Shown here in pieces: positions 1-64,000 of a DNA stretch of 64,000 nt. The stretch is taken from contig CM072894.1 of NCBI GenBank assembly GCA_037013685.1, forward strand, positions 32,729,029-32,793,028. Direction: 5' to 3'. Position numbers and translations under genes: made by a program. The stretch comes from Acridotheres tristis. Its lineage: Eukaryota; Chordata; Aves; Passeriformes; Sturnidae. The notes beneath the pieces were generated by a model, which was not told the origin of the DNA, ran no database searches, and saw only the letters and a program-made list of their open reading frames with translations. The first letter of the stretch is position 1, and every line of letters starts with the position of its first letter.

Positions 1-64000
<64,000 letters not shown>

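Overview
This window is vertebrate nuclear DNA, most likely from a bird. It lies entirely inside one large gene on the minus strand, the 3' part of LRP1B (low-density-lipoprotein receptor-related protein 1B). The case for a bird rests on several degraded CR1 LINE copies with typical avian 3' ends, AT-rich introns of mostly 0.3 to 9 kb, and protein similarity to mammalian LRP1B as I remember it. A turtle or crocodilian is not strictly excluded. Nothing microbial is present: no operons, phage or CRISPR.

I reconstructed 25 coding exons (called W1 to W25 in transcript order, from high to low coordinates). All join in one open reading frame of 3,356 nt, 1,118 complete codons after a 2-nt partial codon. 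Every exon has an AG acceptor and a GT donor, except one GC donor after W5. Phases agree at every junction.

Layout in transcript order. W1-W8 (63660 to 51996) encode eight LDL-receptor class A ligand-binding repeats. W9-W10 (51462 to 50586) encode two EGF-like modules. W11-W15 (49445 to 39114) encode a YWTD-type beta-propeller with a furin-type RERR site near its start. W16 (38582 to 38457) is the EGF module after the propeller. W17-W22 (31132 to 6133) encode seven further EGF-like modules and the juxtamembrane stalk. W23 (4053 to 3963) is the transmembrane helix. W24 (1684 to 1540) is the proximal cytoplasmic tail with the NPSY endocytosis motif. W25 (521 to 423) is a 33-codon tail exon that distinguishes LRP1B from LRP1. 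The final exon, with the second NPxY motif, the stop codon and the 3' UTR, lies beyond position 1; the 5' part of the gene lies beyond 64000.

The rest is intron. It holds five recognisable CR1 fragments, an (AAT)n/(AAAT)n microsatellite, A-rich low-complexity tracts, a few short tandem duplications and one 22-bp-arm hairpin. The most interesting points are an apparent extra EGF module encoded by a precisely modular, in-frame cassette exon (W21) next to the membrane, the GC-AG intron, the preserved furin motif and the preserved LRP1B-specific tail exon. I found no undescribed biological system.
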